Source: an uncultured Alphaproteobacteria bacterium
GTDB lineage: Bacteria > Pseudomonadota > Alphaproteobacteria > Sneathiellales > Sneathiellaceae
Direction: 5' to 3'
DNA length: 14,382 bases
NCBI GenBank assembly: GCA_937910835.1
Contig: CALEMG010000544.1
Location: 1-14,382, forward strand
The notes under the pieces were generated by a model, which saw only the letters and a program-made list of their open reading frames with translations, was not told where the DNA came from and ran no database searches. Shown piece after piece: positions 13,699 through 14,382 of this stretch; position 1 is the stretch's first letter, and every line of letters begins with the position of its first letter. The position numbers and the translations under genes were made by a program.

Positions 13699-14172
13699 TT
13701 AGAGAGTGTGGTACTGACCTTTATGGAAGAGGAGTGCCTCTTCCTGATCGGCCATGACGACATTCGTGACCCGGCAGATAAAGACCGCATGATCTCCGGC
13801 CTCATGCACCGCATAGGTCTCGCATTCGAAAATGGCGAGGCTGCTCGCGAACACCGGGCTGCCATTCTCCCCTTGGAGATGATCGACCCCTTCAAACCGA
13901 TTATCACGATTCATGGAGAAGCGGTCGGAAAGATGGCGCTGCTCGGGCGTGAGAATATTCACGGCGAACTTTCCGCTGGAAAGAAATTCCTGACAATGGC
14001 CGCCGACATGGGCAAGGCTGAAGAGAACCAGCGGCGGATCAAGGGAGACGGAACTGAAGGAATTCACCGTCACGCCGAGGGGCTCGCCCGTCGCGCCTTG
14101 CGACGTGACAACGGTAATCCCTGTGGCGAAACAGCCTAATGCATTTCTAAATTCTCTGGCGTCAAAGCTCAT
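13699..14172 (-). CDS. Flavin reductase family protein
   Basis: A 157-residue FMN-binding split-barrel protein of the flavin reductase domain (HpaC/NtaB-like) family. Members use NAD(P)H to reduce flavin for a partner monooxygenase. Motifs are FRNALGCFATGITVVTS at 8-24, PLGVTVNSFSSVSLDPPLVL with the flavin-binding Thr/Asn/Ser, FAVNILTPEQ, and CETYAVHEAGDHAVFICRV, where GDH is the conserved NADH/FMN-side motif. No oxygenase partner is in the window. ATG 14172 is chosen; a TTG six bases upstream at 14178 is possible, and neither has a strong ribosome site. A TATAAT lies at 14190-14195 on this strand without a matching -35. Beyond it, to the window end, the sequence is AT-rich with no supportable gene. 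Confidence 0.88.
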   Translation of the reverse strand: MSFDAREFRNALGCFATGITVVTSQGATGEPLGVTVNSFSSVSLDPPLVLFSLAHVGGHCQEFLSSGKFAVNILTPEQRHLSDRFSMNRDNRFEGVDHLQGENGSPVFASSLAIFECETYAVHEAGDHAVFICRVTNVVMADQEEALLFHKGQYHTL

Positions 14173-14382
14173 GCGCAACCGATACCCGTATTATAATCCG
14201 CGCTTGATCTGCGAGTGATTTGCAAATTGGCGGCACTTTCTCATAAATATCAGCCAAAATCACCCATTTTCTTATACCATCCATCAGCTGCGAATATTGA
14301 CCAACTCTTTGTCCATACAGGGCTATCTTTAAAAACTTCCTAAAATATCACACGGTTTATTAAACAATCTCGGCGCTAATAC

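Overview
The window reads as chromosomal DNA of an aerobic alphaproteobacterium. It is GC-rich (a sampled 60-base line at 2341-2400 is about two-thirds G+C). It encodes a HemB whose cysteine zinc site is replaced by Ala/Asp, and it is dense in acyl-CoA and branched-chain amino acid catabolism. A genus cannot be assigned from sequence alone. No rRNA, tRNA, CRISPR array or insertion sequence was seen. No gene-free stretch exceeds 300 bases; the longest is the AT-rich tail at 14173-14382.

Layout, left to right. (1) 2-1138 (+) is the 3' part of a lipid A phosphoethanolamine transferase (EptA/MCR type); a small conserved alphaproteobacterial protein faces it (1148-1402, -). (2) 1564-3582 (+) holds glutaryl-CoA dehydrogenase and an SDR oxidoreductase. 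(3) 3597-6588 (-) is a codirectional run: a crotonase (5794-6588), then an AT-rich two-gene insert (4476-5698), then an alpha/beta hydrolase (3597-4370). (4) 6645-6947 (+) is a DUF1330 protein. (5) 6949-9159 (-) is a tight operon of an isobutyryl-CoA-type acyl-CoA dehydrogenase and 3-hydroxyisobutyryl-CoA hydrolase, divergent from hemB (9326-10327, +). The two share a control region with back-to-back promoters and a central palindrome. (6) 10324-12228 (-) is a cystathionine gamma-synthase-like PLP enzyme abutting an SDR. (7) 12315-12713 (+) is a CAP-domain protein without a signal peptide. (8) 12715-13593 (-) is a 3-hydroxyisobutyrate dehydrogenase-like enzyme, and 13699-14172 (-) is a flavin reductase.

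Three genes fit distal valine breakdown: isobutyryl-CoA dehydrogenase, HIBYL-CoA hydrolase and a 3-hydroxyisobutyrate dehydrogenase-like enzyme. The crotonase could supply the hydratase step, but it lacks one of the two classical catalytic glutamates. Glutaryl-CoA dehydrogenase adds lysine/aromatic degradation.

The most unusual part is the insert at about 4440-5760. It encodes two proteins that each carry an R-N-x(n)-H HEPN ribonuclease signature: an Abi_C-type protein (about 263 aa) and, 20 nt downstream, a very AT-rich 136-aa partner. It looks like a horizontally acquired two-HEPN defence (abortive-infection-like) module between two metabolic genes. The hydrolase just downstream has an in-frame TAA at codon 6 of its apparent ancestral start, so the insertion may have been accompanied by damage to that gene.
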